64,000 nucleotides of DNA from Anagrus nilaparvatae (Eukaryota > Arthropoda > Insecta > Hymenoptera > Mymaridae). Each line of letters opens with the position of its first letter. The first letter of the stretch is position 1. The notes below the pieces were generated by a model that saw only the letters and a program-made list of their open reading frames with translations, was not told the origin of the DNA and did not search any database. Below, in pieces: positions 12,587 through 22,300 of this stretch. The stretch is taken from assembly GCA_022575985.1 (NCBI GenBank), contig JAKSXM010000007.1, forward strand, positions 72,229,001-72,293,000, given 5' to 3'. The position numbers were made by a program, and so were the translations under genes.

Positions 12587-12951
12587 CGTTTTTGAATAAG
12601 TTAAGCTAGGGCTAGGTACATAAATGGGAATGGTTTATTATTTACAAAATTTACATAAAATTAAATTAAATAATTACAGGAGTGGGTAGTGACCATCTCA
12701 ACATATAAGTATGTAGCTCACGGAGGAAAACATTATCTGTTTGTGGGCCAGGTTTTAGAGTAATTAACAGTAATTAATTATAGATATACATTAAGAAAAG
12801 TAAAAATAAACAATTATTTTAGTCAAAAATAACATATATAATATAAAATATTGTATAATGTAACCAGCGATTGTAATTAGTAGGTAAAGGCTTATATTTA
12901 CCAAAAAAATTTATTATTTATTAATGAAAAAAACTGTTATGACTAGAAAAG
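12587..12951. other. AT-rich spacer before the LINE insertion
   Basis: Nothing recognisable; no ORF. Confidence 0.3.
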
Positions 12952-13708
12952 TAAAACTAAGATTATTTTTTTTTTTTTATATGAAGCTTCGAGCCTTCTT
13001 TGAGGCTATGCAGCTACGTTTGATTTACCTTATTTTAACATATTAGAGAGTGACTTAGAACATTATATCTTACAGATTAAACAAATCATCTTTTTTTTAC
13101 TAACTAGACAAAAATAATTATCATAAAGTAATTATAATTGACTTAAATTTTAATTTGACAGTTGTTGAAAAATTCATTCACATAACTCATCATTTTTATG
13201 TTGGGTTTAGATAAGAATTCTGTGATATCTACAGGAAGTTGATATCCACAATGAATTAGTTTAGAAACAAGAGATTTTCTTTCTTGGTCGAAGCGTGGGC
13301 ATTGCCAGATTACATGGTTCAGGTTTTCCACTGGATAACCACATGAACATGAAGAATCACTTTAATTTTATGCAACGATTCATTTAAGTTGTAGTGCCCT
13401 GATCGACACCTGTTGGTTGTAATTAAATCACGATTCAGATTTTTATTATAAAACCATGGTTTACTAAAGGAATTATGAAAGTACTCAAAATAACTGACAC
13501 CCTTAATCAATCCTAACTCTTCTATGGACATTTTTGAGGCTAACTTTTCTCTTTGGACTATATGGTTTCTTAGGTCGATATGTGGAATATGCTTTATAGT
13601 GGGATCTATTAAAGTGGCCGATTTTGCCGGCTTGTCAACATTTTCATTTCCAGTTAACCCCTGGTGTGAAGGAACCCACAGCAATTTTATATAAAACTAA
13701 GATTATTT
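12952..13708 (-). mobile_element. 5'-truncated non-LTR retrotransposon (RNase H type) with poly(A) tail and 17 bp TSD
   Basis: The insert occupies about 12969..13691 on the - strand. The + strand poly(T) at about 12964-12978 is its poly(A) tail. The 17 bp TAAAACTAAGATTATTT occurs at 12952-12968 and again at 13692-13708, a perfect target-site duplication. It is 5' truncated inside the RNase H domain, as is usual for target-primed reverse transcription. The intact duplication points to recent insertion. The coding part is described separately. Confidence 0.9.
13143..13690 (-). pseudogene. LINE ORF2 C-terminus: end of RNase H domain plus cysteine-rich tail, frameshifted
   Basis: The first part (13690 down to about 13360) carries the RNase H signature LLWVPSHQGLTGNENVDKPA, then TTNRCRSGHYNLNESLHKIK. 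About 13358 the frame changes by one base; the following frame reads SCSCGYPVENLNHVIWQCPR and ends at a stop at 13143-13145. The C.C...H...C arrangement after an RNase H domain is typical of I/LOA-type LINEs of arthropods. It encodes no working reverse transcriptase. Confidence 0.85.
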
Positions 13709-13769
13709 AATAAAGCATTAAAGTAAAATTAGGAAAATAATAGATATATAGATAGATAAATAATTCTTA

Positions 13770-13909
13770 AAGAAGCTTTAGTCGTTTTTAAATGCAAAAA
13801 AGTTTTTATTTAGCAAAAAAAAAAATTACTACCAAGACTCCGAAGAAAAAGTTAAAATTCAAATAAGCATATTGACTAGCTATTACAACCCTCCCTGGGG
13901 GTGTCTTCA
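13770..13909 (+). repeat. Dispersed repeat, copy 2 (pair with 10.33-10.73 kb), left part
   Basis: AAATGCAAAAAAGTTTTTAT and CTATTACAACCCTCCCTGGG match the copy at 10.4-10.55 kb in order. The copy continues into the foldback that starts at 13910. Confidence 0.5.
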
Positions 13910-14289
13910 GTAAGCAAAGGGGTGAGTTTTATAAATAAATGAAAGATTGAATATTTTAGACTAAAAAACTCACATAATAGGTATCTTTAGTCGCTCTTTT
14001 CATTTCTGGAACTCATTTATAGCTACAACCGCTACGAAATTATATACCAAACATGGGGTAAATTATCAATTAATTTTTGTTACGCGTGAGATGTGCCCAA
14101 ATGCAAAAAAGTTTGTATTTGACATCAAAAATCATTACCAGGACTCCCAAAAGAGAGGAAATCCGTAAAATTGAAGCTAAAAATGAGCTCCAGAAATGAA
14201 TAGAGCGACCCAAAATACTTTCTGGTTGAGTTTTTCGGCCCAAAATATTCAACCATTTAATTATTTATAGAACTCATCTCTTTGCTTAC
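13910..14289. repeat. Foldback repeat, 380 bp
   Basis: Left arm GTAAGCAAAGGGGTGAGTTT onward (through AAATAAATGAAAG and GAATATTTT) is mirrored at the right end by AAAATATTCAACCATTTAAT...GAACTCATCTCTTTGCTTAC. Arms are about 65 bp. There is no coding capacity. Confidence 0.6.
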
Positions 14290-14310
14290 ATAGTAAGAAA
14301 TAATGAACAC

Positions 14311-14454
14311 AATATTACTACCGTTTGGTAATTTTATTACTATTTAGTAATATTACTACAAAAATAGTAAATTTACTACAAATTGTAGTAATCTTACTAC
14401 TATTAGTAATTTTACTATTTCTTAGTAATATTACTGCAAGCATGTAGTAATATA
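14311..14454. repeat. Small palindromic TACTA-rich MITE-like repeat
   Basis: A 144 bp stretch in which AATATTACTAC at the left is mirrored by GTAGTAATAT at the right, with many internal TTACTA/TAGTAA words. A related piece lies at about 42715-42775. Confidence 0.5.
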
Positions 14455-14489
14455 CAGAAGATCTATTTTTATTGAAAATCGCAATTTCG

Positions 14490-14830
14490 GCAGCAATTTA
14501 AAAATTGGTCATTTGGGTTCGAAAATGGGCATTTGTTTTATGGACTACAGCGATAAGAGAATAGGTGATGAAGCATTGCGGCTGACGGGAATTAAAAGAT
14601 GGTACTTATGCGGAAAAAATGAGACCAACCGGAAGTATTTTGGTTAATTTGCGAGGTTACAGCTTTATATGGAAGATTTCGAAAAAAACCCTATTTTATT
14701 ACATTGAGCCCTGCGTTATTTAGCCCAAAAGGCGCATTGGAATAAACGGAGAGTATCTTTGGCGTTTTTTCAACATATTAAGTCATCCACAACTATTGTA
14801 AATTGGCGACCCAAATGTTCCTTTGGATAC
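14490..14830 (+). repeat. Dispersed repeat related to 37.39-37.69 kb
   Basis: Starting with AATTTAAAAATTGGTCATTT, the block aligns in order, with substantial divergence, to the segment starting CAAAAATTTAAAAATTGGTG at about 37387, same strand. Features shared include the TTTTATGGACTACAGCGAT / TTTATTGAATATAACAATGG step. It is noncoding. Confidence 0.45.
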
Positions 14831-15706
14831 TACACCAGTCAAATCGCGATTTAGGGTGTATTTTCCCTGGCCAACATGAGATTTGCTTTACTACATGTTT
14901 TTTGGATCGCTGATTACGAAAATCGGGGTTATTTCCGGGAGATATTTTCGGAACACCCTTAAATTTGCAAAAACTACCCCCAAAAGGGGGGGTTTTTATA
15001 TATTAGCAAACTGAGTTTCTAGATTTAGTCAAGAATTGGTCTTAGGGGGTTTTTTGGGTCTTTGAATAAGAATTTGAGGTAGTTTTTTGTGAATAATTAA
15101 TATTTTACCCTTAAATTAGCAAAAATTACCCCTAAAAGGGGGTGTTTTTGCTATTTTCGCACTTTGAGCGACCAGATTAGGTCCAACTGGGATTTTCGGG
15201 TCGCTAATCAAGAATTTGGGGGAATTTTTTATAAATAAATAATATTTCATCCTTAAATTAGTAGAAATCACCCCTAAAAGGGGTGTTTTTGCTATTTCCG
15301 CTCTTTGAGCGACCAAATTAGGTCCTAACGGGTTTTTTGGGTCGCTGATCAATAATTTGGGGGAATTTTTTATAAATAAATAATATTTCACCCTTAAATT
15401 GGCAGAAACAATCCCTAAAAGCGGTGTTTTTGCTATTTCCGCACTTTGAGCGATGAAGTTAAGTCCTAAAGGGTTTTTTGGGTCACTGATGATCAAGGAT
15501 TTGTGGGATTTTGTTATTGAAAATTAATTTTACCCTTAAAAAAGCAAAAACAGTTCCTAAAAGAGGTGCATTTACAATTTTTGCACTTTGAGTCTCTAAA
15601 TTTGGTCCATATGGGTTTTTGTTTTCCTTGATTAAGAATTTCTGTAACTTTTCTTTGAAAATGTATTTTATGAAATTTTTTACTATTACAGTTAAAAATA
15701 AAAAAA
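14831..15706 (+). mobile_element. Foldback-family element with ~141 bp internal tandem units (right arm missing)
   Basis: It begins TA-CACCAGTCAAATCGCGA, closely like the left end of the TA-flanked element at 49239. Inside are about five head-to-tail units of ~141-150 bp (14967-15700), each with a CCCCTAAAAGGGGTGTTTTT box, GCTATTTCCGCACTTTGAGC, a GGTCGCTGATCA-type box and TTTATAAATAAATAATATTT. The expected inverted right end is not found before the next repeat at 15707, so the element is probably truncated by that insertion. Long - strand open frames here run through the repeat units and are not genes. Confidence 0.6.
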
Positions 15707-16060
15707 TACCCTGCCAACTAGCGGGCATTAAGGTTCCTCAGACAATGAGCTTAATATTTCATATGCCATAGATATCACCAATTACAAGCATGCAATCATA
15801 TACATACATTTTTATTAACTTTAAAAAAATTTTTTTATTGATTAATATTTTTAGAATAAATGTTCTAAAATTAATTATCAGATTCGAGATATCTAATAAA
15901 AACTATATTTTCAAATATAAGTACTCTCATAGAAACAAATGAGGTATTACATCCAAATTAAAAAAAAAAAAAAAAAATGGTTTGAGATTTTTTGATGAAT
16001 AATTTATTGAAAAAATATTAGGTCTCAATTCCACAATGGTTGTGAAATATCACCGGTTAC
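15707..16060 (+). repeat. Dispersed AT-rich repeat family X, copy 1
   Basis: TACCCTGCCAACTAGCGGGC followed by GGTTCCTCAGACAATGAGCT and GATATCACCAATTACAAGCA is the reverse complement, with few changes, of 30400-30525. The far end (TTTGAGATTTTTTGATGAAT, then CAATTCCACAATGGTTGTGA) matches 41525-41620 in reverse complement. It is noncoding, with long A and T runs. Confidence 0.65.
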
Positions 16061-16090
16061 AATATTTTCAAATATTAGTACTTTACAAAA

Positions 16091-16173
16091 GTAAAGAATG
16101 TCCCAAATCGCACCTAAATTACCACCCGAGGCGAAGCCGAGGATGGCAAACTGCGATTTGGGGCATCCTTTTT
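16091..16173. repeat. Mini inverted repeat, copy 1 of a family
   Basis: GTAAAGAATGTCCCAAATCG and TGCGATTTGGGGCATCCTTT form a hairpin of about 83 bp. The same arms recur at 56051-56112 around a different, shorter loop. Confidence 0.6.
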
Positions 16174-16354
16174 AACAAAAATTATTTATTGATTACAATT
16201 ACAATAAATGTAAAAGATTTATTGTATATTAAATTAATAATATATGTAGATTGTGATGAATAATGAAAGTGTAAAATATAATTAAATAAATTGATTCAAG
16301 TGTAAAATATAATATTTCAGATAAATTTTTTATTAATGTTTTACGATTTGTTAA

Positions 16355-19300
16355 TTAGTGCACAATATTGTACCATTCATCAAATTTAATTATAAAATTG
16401 TCAGATTGAAAAAAGTACTTTGGAAATACATTTACGTTTTGACAAGTCTTATTTAATATTAAATATTTTTGAATATCCGCAGATGTACTTTTTGCAAATT
16501 CTACCTGGTTGTTTAACAAAGCCCCTATTAATGAAACAGGTTGAACTAATACTTTAAGCAACTCTGAATGTTTTTTTTCGCCTACAACTTTAATAAATCC
16601 ATTTTTCTGTAAAGAAATGTTATTTCTTTTTAGAACTTTTTTAATACAACAATGTTTTTTAATTTTCAATTTTTTTTTAACATCAGCATATAAATGCCAT
16701 CGTATAAATTTTCCATACTCTGTTAACAAAATTTTTCCCTAAAACATTTAATTTTATTAATGATAAATTGATAATGAAAAAAAAAATAATTATATCTAAT
16801 GGTTGTTTATAATTGACCTGTACTGGGCAAAAAAATAAAAATTAGGTATTTTTTATTTTTTTTAAAGTTGTTCTTTATTTCACAATAATGTTAGACGTTT
16901 CGCTTATTTCCATTTTTATAAGCCTTTTCAATAACTAAAAATTTAAAAATTTGAAAAATTAACATATAAAATATTATATTTGCACATACATTTTTTTGAT
17001 ATCTATATATATACCTGTATAATATTACGTTTTTGTACATAACTAGTATAAATAAATTATATTAAATTAAAAAAATTGCACATATGTCACATAAATATAT
17101 AAAAAAATAAATAAATAAAAAATCTGTTAGAATGTTTAATATAGTGAAAAGTGATAACTGTGTATTTATAAAAAGACTTGTGTGTTGATATTATAATTAT
17201 CAGCTGTTTGATGTTTTTATGTACGCTGCGTGTAGTGTTGCGCGTTAAACCTTTATTATTCAAGCATGTTGATAGTATGTGTATAAGAACAATTCAAAAT
17301 GTTTGTGTCCTCTTTTAAATTAACTGTAGGGCCATTTAATTGAATTTGCATGCTCTCCGATATTTTTCTTTTTCCCCAAGTTTTTTCTTGGTCCATTATT
17401 TTTGGTTTTTTAAAATTGAAGGTGTGATGGTGTGTGGTGGAATGGGTCGCTATAACCGACTGTTTATTTCTTATGTGTTCTTCAATTCTCATAAATAATG
17501 GCCTTTTTGTCTCTCCAACATAATTATTTGGACAATCATTACATTCAAATTTATATACAACACCTGTTTTATTCTCTATCTTATCTATTTTTCCTTTTTT
17601 GACAATTTTTTTCATGTCATCACTAAGTTGTGGTATAATGCAGTATTCATCTTTATCCAATATTTTATTGATTTTTGGGTAAATACCAGGTTTGTATGGA
17701 ACTTTAACAAAAATTTTGTTTCTATAGATGTTGTTGTTAGGGTTTATAGTCCTTGGTACTTTATAATTATTATTTTTTAATAATTCCCACCTCTTATTGA
17801 TGTATTTATCTATAAAATATTTTGGATATTTGTTGGCTAGCAGTATGTTGTTGACAATTTGGATGTTTTCTTTGTGATAGATGGTGTCTGCAAGCATGAT
17901 GGCTCTGTCAACAAGGTTGTAAACCATGGCGATTTTTTGGTGTGCTGGATGGATTGATGCATAATGTAGGATTCTACCTGAGAAGGTGGTTTTTGTGTAC
18001 CAATTTGTGGTTAAATTATTGCCTTTTTTTATGAGTGTTATGTCTAAAAAATTTATTTTGTTATTGTTTTCTGTTTCAATAGTGAATTGTAATTTTTGAT
18101 GATAATTGTTGAAAATATTTAGTGTATATTCTATTTTATCTTGAGGTATGCAGAGAATTATATCATCTACATATCTATAGTAAAAAAGTGGAGTGTAGTT
18201 TAATTGTTTTATGCATGTGGTTTCTAGGTCATCCATGACAATGTCTGCTAGCAAGGAAGATATGGCTGATCCCATTGGCGTACCTTCAAGTTGTTTATAA
18301 ATGATGTGGTTAAAGGTACAATATGTGTTGTTGTATAGATATTTTATTGTATCAACAACTTCTGTGAATGGCATTTTGCATTTGTTGTGGATGTCGTTAT
18401 ATCTTCTATCTAAGCTGTTTATCACTAGTTCTAGTGGAATGTTGGTGAAAAGAGAACTGACATCAAAGGAAAGTAATTTATGGTCTTGTGGTATGGATAT
18501 ATTTTTGATTTTCTCACATAGGTCAAGACTATTTCTTATATATGAATTGGGTTTTTTTATACAAGAAATTAGGTGGTAGTGTAAGGTTTTTGCTATGAGA
18601 GATGTATGACTATTGAAATTAGGGGTAACAGGTCTTACAGGTATTGTCATATTTTTATCAATATCAGACATATGTTGTATCTTTTGCAACTTAGGAGGAA
18701 AATATATGGCTGGAATTGATGTATGTGTTTGGGTGAGCTCATATGGGTTCTGATTAGGTTTTAAGTACCCTTGCTCTTGCCATAATTTTAATCTATCACT
18801 AGCTTGTTTATGTAATTTTTTTAATAGAGTTTTCGTTCTTGTGACAACTTGATAAATTTCTCTGTTTGATAATAAGGCTTCACTTATTATTCTATTTCTT
18901 CTAACATTTATTATGAAATCAAAAGAACACATCCACAACATATAAAATCTATAAATATATACTCGCATACAACCAATATATTAGCCAAGTCATACTCAAG
19001 GAGAAAATTCTTACTAAAATGCAGATATTACAATTATTTACCAGCACATGTATCTAGCATACAACACAGATTCAAAGATTTTACTTTTCATAAAAATTCT
19101 ACTGAAGATACCTTCAACAAGTTACTACATAAAATTTCATACAAAATTTTAAATCTACAGATTAAAGATATTAACTTACACATTAAACATTTAGAAAAGA
19201 AATTAATTAATATTACAAACATACTATCCAATAATAATTTAGACAATACAATATTGAGTAATTTTTTCAAAAAACAAGTTAATAAACAGAATTATATATA

Positions 19301-22300
19301 CTTCAAGAACAATAATAGGTTACTTAAAAAATTTAACAACCTTAAGAATCAATATAACCAGGATCATATTTTTGAATCTAATAACACAGAATCTAACCAA
19401 TACACAAACAAATGGTTTATCAATATTTCAGATACAGTAATACCACCAAATGTAATTGAAATTGCAAGTCTAGGACCAAAGTTCAGCATTCCAGGTAATA
19501 TAAAAAAGAAAGATATTTTAGACACTATCAAAAATGTTGAGAATGCCTTCTATACTAAAGCTAAAGAAATATTTGAAAACAATATTGATAACAATGGAAA
19601 ACAGCTAACTAATGCTGAAAAATATAATGAAATCCAATACATCTTAAACAGGGATCCTAAAATTTGTAAACAAAGACACAAAATTATAAACTGTATCAAC
19701 ATGACCAAGAATAATAACACACATAAATCTCCTTTACTTAAAAGTTATGACAAAAAAATAAATCAATGCTGTTTATTTTTAAAAAGAAATAAAAATGTCA
19801 TCTTTACAACAATAGACAAAGGTAACTCTACAATATGTTTAAACAAAAGTTTATATATAAGAAGTGGTGAAGCCTTATTATCAAACAGAGAAATTTATCA
19901 AGTTGTCACAAGAACGAAAACTCTATTAAAAAAATTACATAAACAAGCTAGTGATAGATTAAAATTATGGCAAGAGCAAGGGTACTTAAAACCTAATCAG
20001 AACCCATATGAGCTCACCCAAACACATACATCAATTCCAGCCATATATTTTCCTCCTAAGTTGCAAAAGATACAACATATGTCTGATATTGATAAAAATA
20101 TGACAATACCTGTAAGACCTGTTACCCCTAATTTCAATAGTCATACATCTCTCATAGCAAAAACCTTACACTACCACCTAATTTCTTGTATAAAAAAACC
20201 CAATTCATATATAAGAAATAGTCTTGACCTATGTGAGAAAATCAAAAATATATCCATACCACAAGACCATAAATTACTTTCCTTTGATGTCAGTTCTCTT
20301 TTCACCAACATTCCACTAGAACTAGTGATAAACAGCTTAGATAGAAGATATAACGACATCCACAACAAATGCAAAATGCCATTCACAGAAGTTGTTGATA
20401 CAATAAAATATCTATACAACAACACATATTGTACCTTTAACCACATCATTTATAAACAACTTGAAGGTACGCCAATGGGATCAGCCATATCTTCCTTGCT
20501 AGCAGACATTGTCATGGATGACCTAGAAACCACATGCATAAAACAATTAAACTACACTCCACTTTTTTACTATAGATATGTAGATGATATAATTCTCTGC
20601 ATACCTCAAGATAAAATAGAATATACACTAAATATTTTCAACAATTATCATCAAAAATTACAATTCACTATTGAAACAGAAAACAATAACAAAATAAATT
20701 TTTTAGACATAACACTCATAAAAAAAGGCAATAATTTAACCACAAATTGGTACACAAAAACCACCTTCTCAGGTAGAATCCTACATTATGCATCAATCCA
20801 TCCAGCACACCAAAAAATCGCCATGGTTTACAACCTTGTTGACAGAGCCATCATGCTTGCAGACACCATCTATCACAAAGAAAACATCCAAATTGTCAAC
20901 AACATACTGCTAGCCAACAAATATCCAAAATATTTTATAGATAAATACATCAATAAGAGGTGGGAATTATTAAAAAATAATAATTATAAAGTACCAAGGA
21001 CTATAAACCCTAACAACAACATCTATAGAAACAAAATTTTTGTTAAAGTTCCATACAAACCTGGTATTTACCCAAAAATCAATAAAATATTGGATAAAGA
21101 TGAATACTGCATTATACCACAACTTAATGATGACATGAAAAAAATTGTCAAAAAAGGAAAAATAGATAAGATAGAGAATAAAACAGGTGTTATATATAAA
21201 TTTGAATGTAATGATTGTCCAAATAATTATGTTGGAGAGACAAAAAGGCCATTATTTATGAGAATTGAAGAACACATAAGAAATAAACAGTCGGTTATAG
21301 CGACCCATTCCACCACACACCATCACACCTTCAATTTTAAAAAACCAAAAATAATGGACCAAGAAAAAACTTGGGGAAAAAGAAAAATATCGGAGAGCAT
21401 GCAAATTCAATTAAATGGCCCTACAGTTAATTTAAAAGAGGACACAAACATTTTGAATTGTTCTTATACACATACTATCAACATGCTTGAATAATAAAGG
21501 TTTAACGCGCAACACTACACGCAGAGTACATAAAAACATCAAACAGCTGATAATTATAATATCAACACACAAGTCTTTTTATAAATACACAGTTATCACT
21601 TTTCACTATATTAAACATTCTAACAGATTTTTTATTTATTTATTTTTTTATATATTTATGTGACATATGTGCAATTTTTTTAATTTAATATAATTTATTT
21701 ATACTAGTTATGTACAAAAACGTAATATTATACAGGTATATATATAGATATCAAAAAAATGTATGTGCAAATATAATATTTTATATGTTAATTTTTCAAA
21801 TTTTTAAATTTTTAGTTATTGAAAAGGCTTATAAAAATGGAAATAAGCGAAACGTCTAACATTATTGTGAAATAAAGAACAACTTTAAAAAAAATAAAAA
21901 ATACCTAATTTTTATTTTTTTGCCCAGTACAGGTCAATTATAAACAACCATTAGATATATATAAAAAAATTATGGGCGATGATAACAACAATAGTAATAA
22001 TAAAAATAATTATATTATAATATAATAACTAACAAAATCCTCTGTAGCCGTAGTATGCGGTTTGTCAATTTTTAAAAACACCCCTTCGTTAAAATTAAAA
22101 ATACTTTCAAAAACTGGAATTACTTTCTTTGGTAAATGCTTTAAGTATTTCATAGGATACAGCATATCTTCGTTACATTTTAATTTTTTAATGATTCCTT
22201 TTCGTTTACTAAATCTTCCAAACTTGCATTTTAAAAGCCATAAAGTTATAAAATATTCTTTTAAAAGAAAATTATGAAAGCCTTCCTTGCTTAAAATCTT

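Larger units (their letters stand above)
18884..21958 (+). mobile_element. Penelope-like element, longer copy (right arm plus unique 5' part)
   Basis: Same element as 16791..18883, opposite strand, head to head. The part 19867..21958 forms the right arm of the inverted repeat; 18884..19866 is the unique 5' region. Both outer ends read CCATTAGATATA outward. The 3' tail after the stop is 464 bp and holds AATAAAG at about 21870. An A-rich stretch ending TTAT lies just outside each end (about 16780-16790 and 21961-21972), a possible but unproven target duplication. Confidence 0.92.

Noticed and set aside
15116..15728. Overlapping open frames of 67-126 codons on the - strand
   Set aside because: They run through ~141 bp tandem units and repeat the same peptide per unit (SDPKNPLGPN type); they are a by-product of the repeat, not genes.
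18301..18579. 92-codon frame antisense to the Penelope RT (also at 20171-20449)
   Set aside because: Identical in both copies because it is the complement of the conserved RT core; no sign of independent coding.
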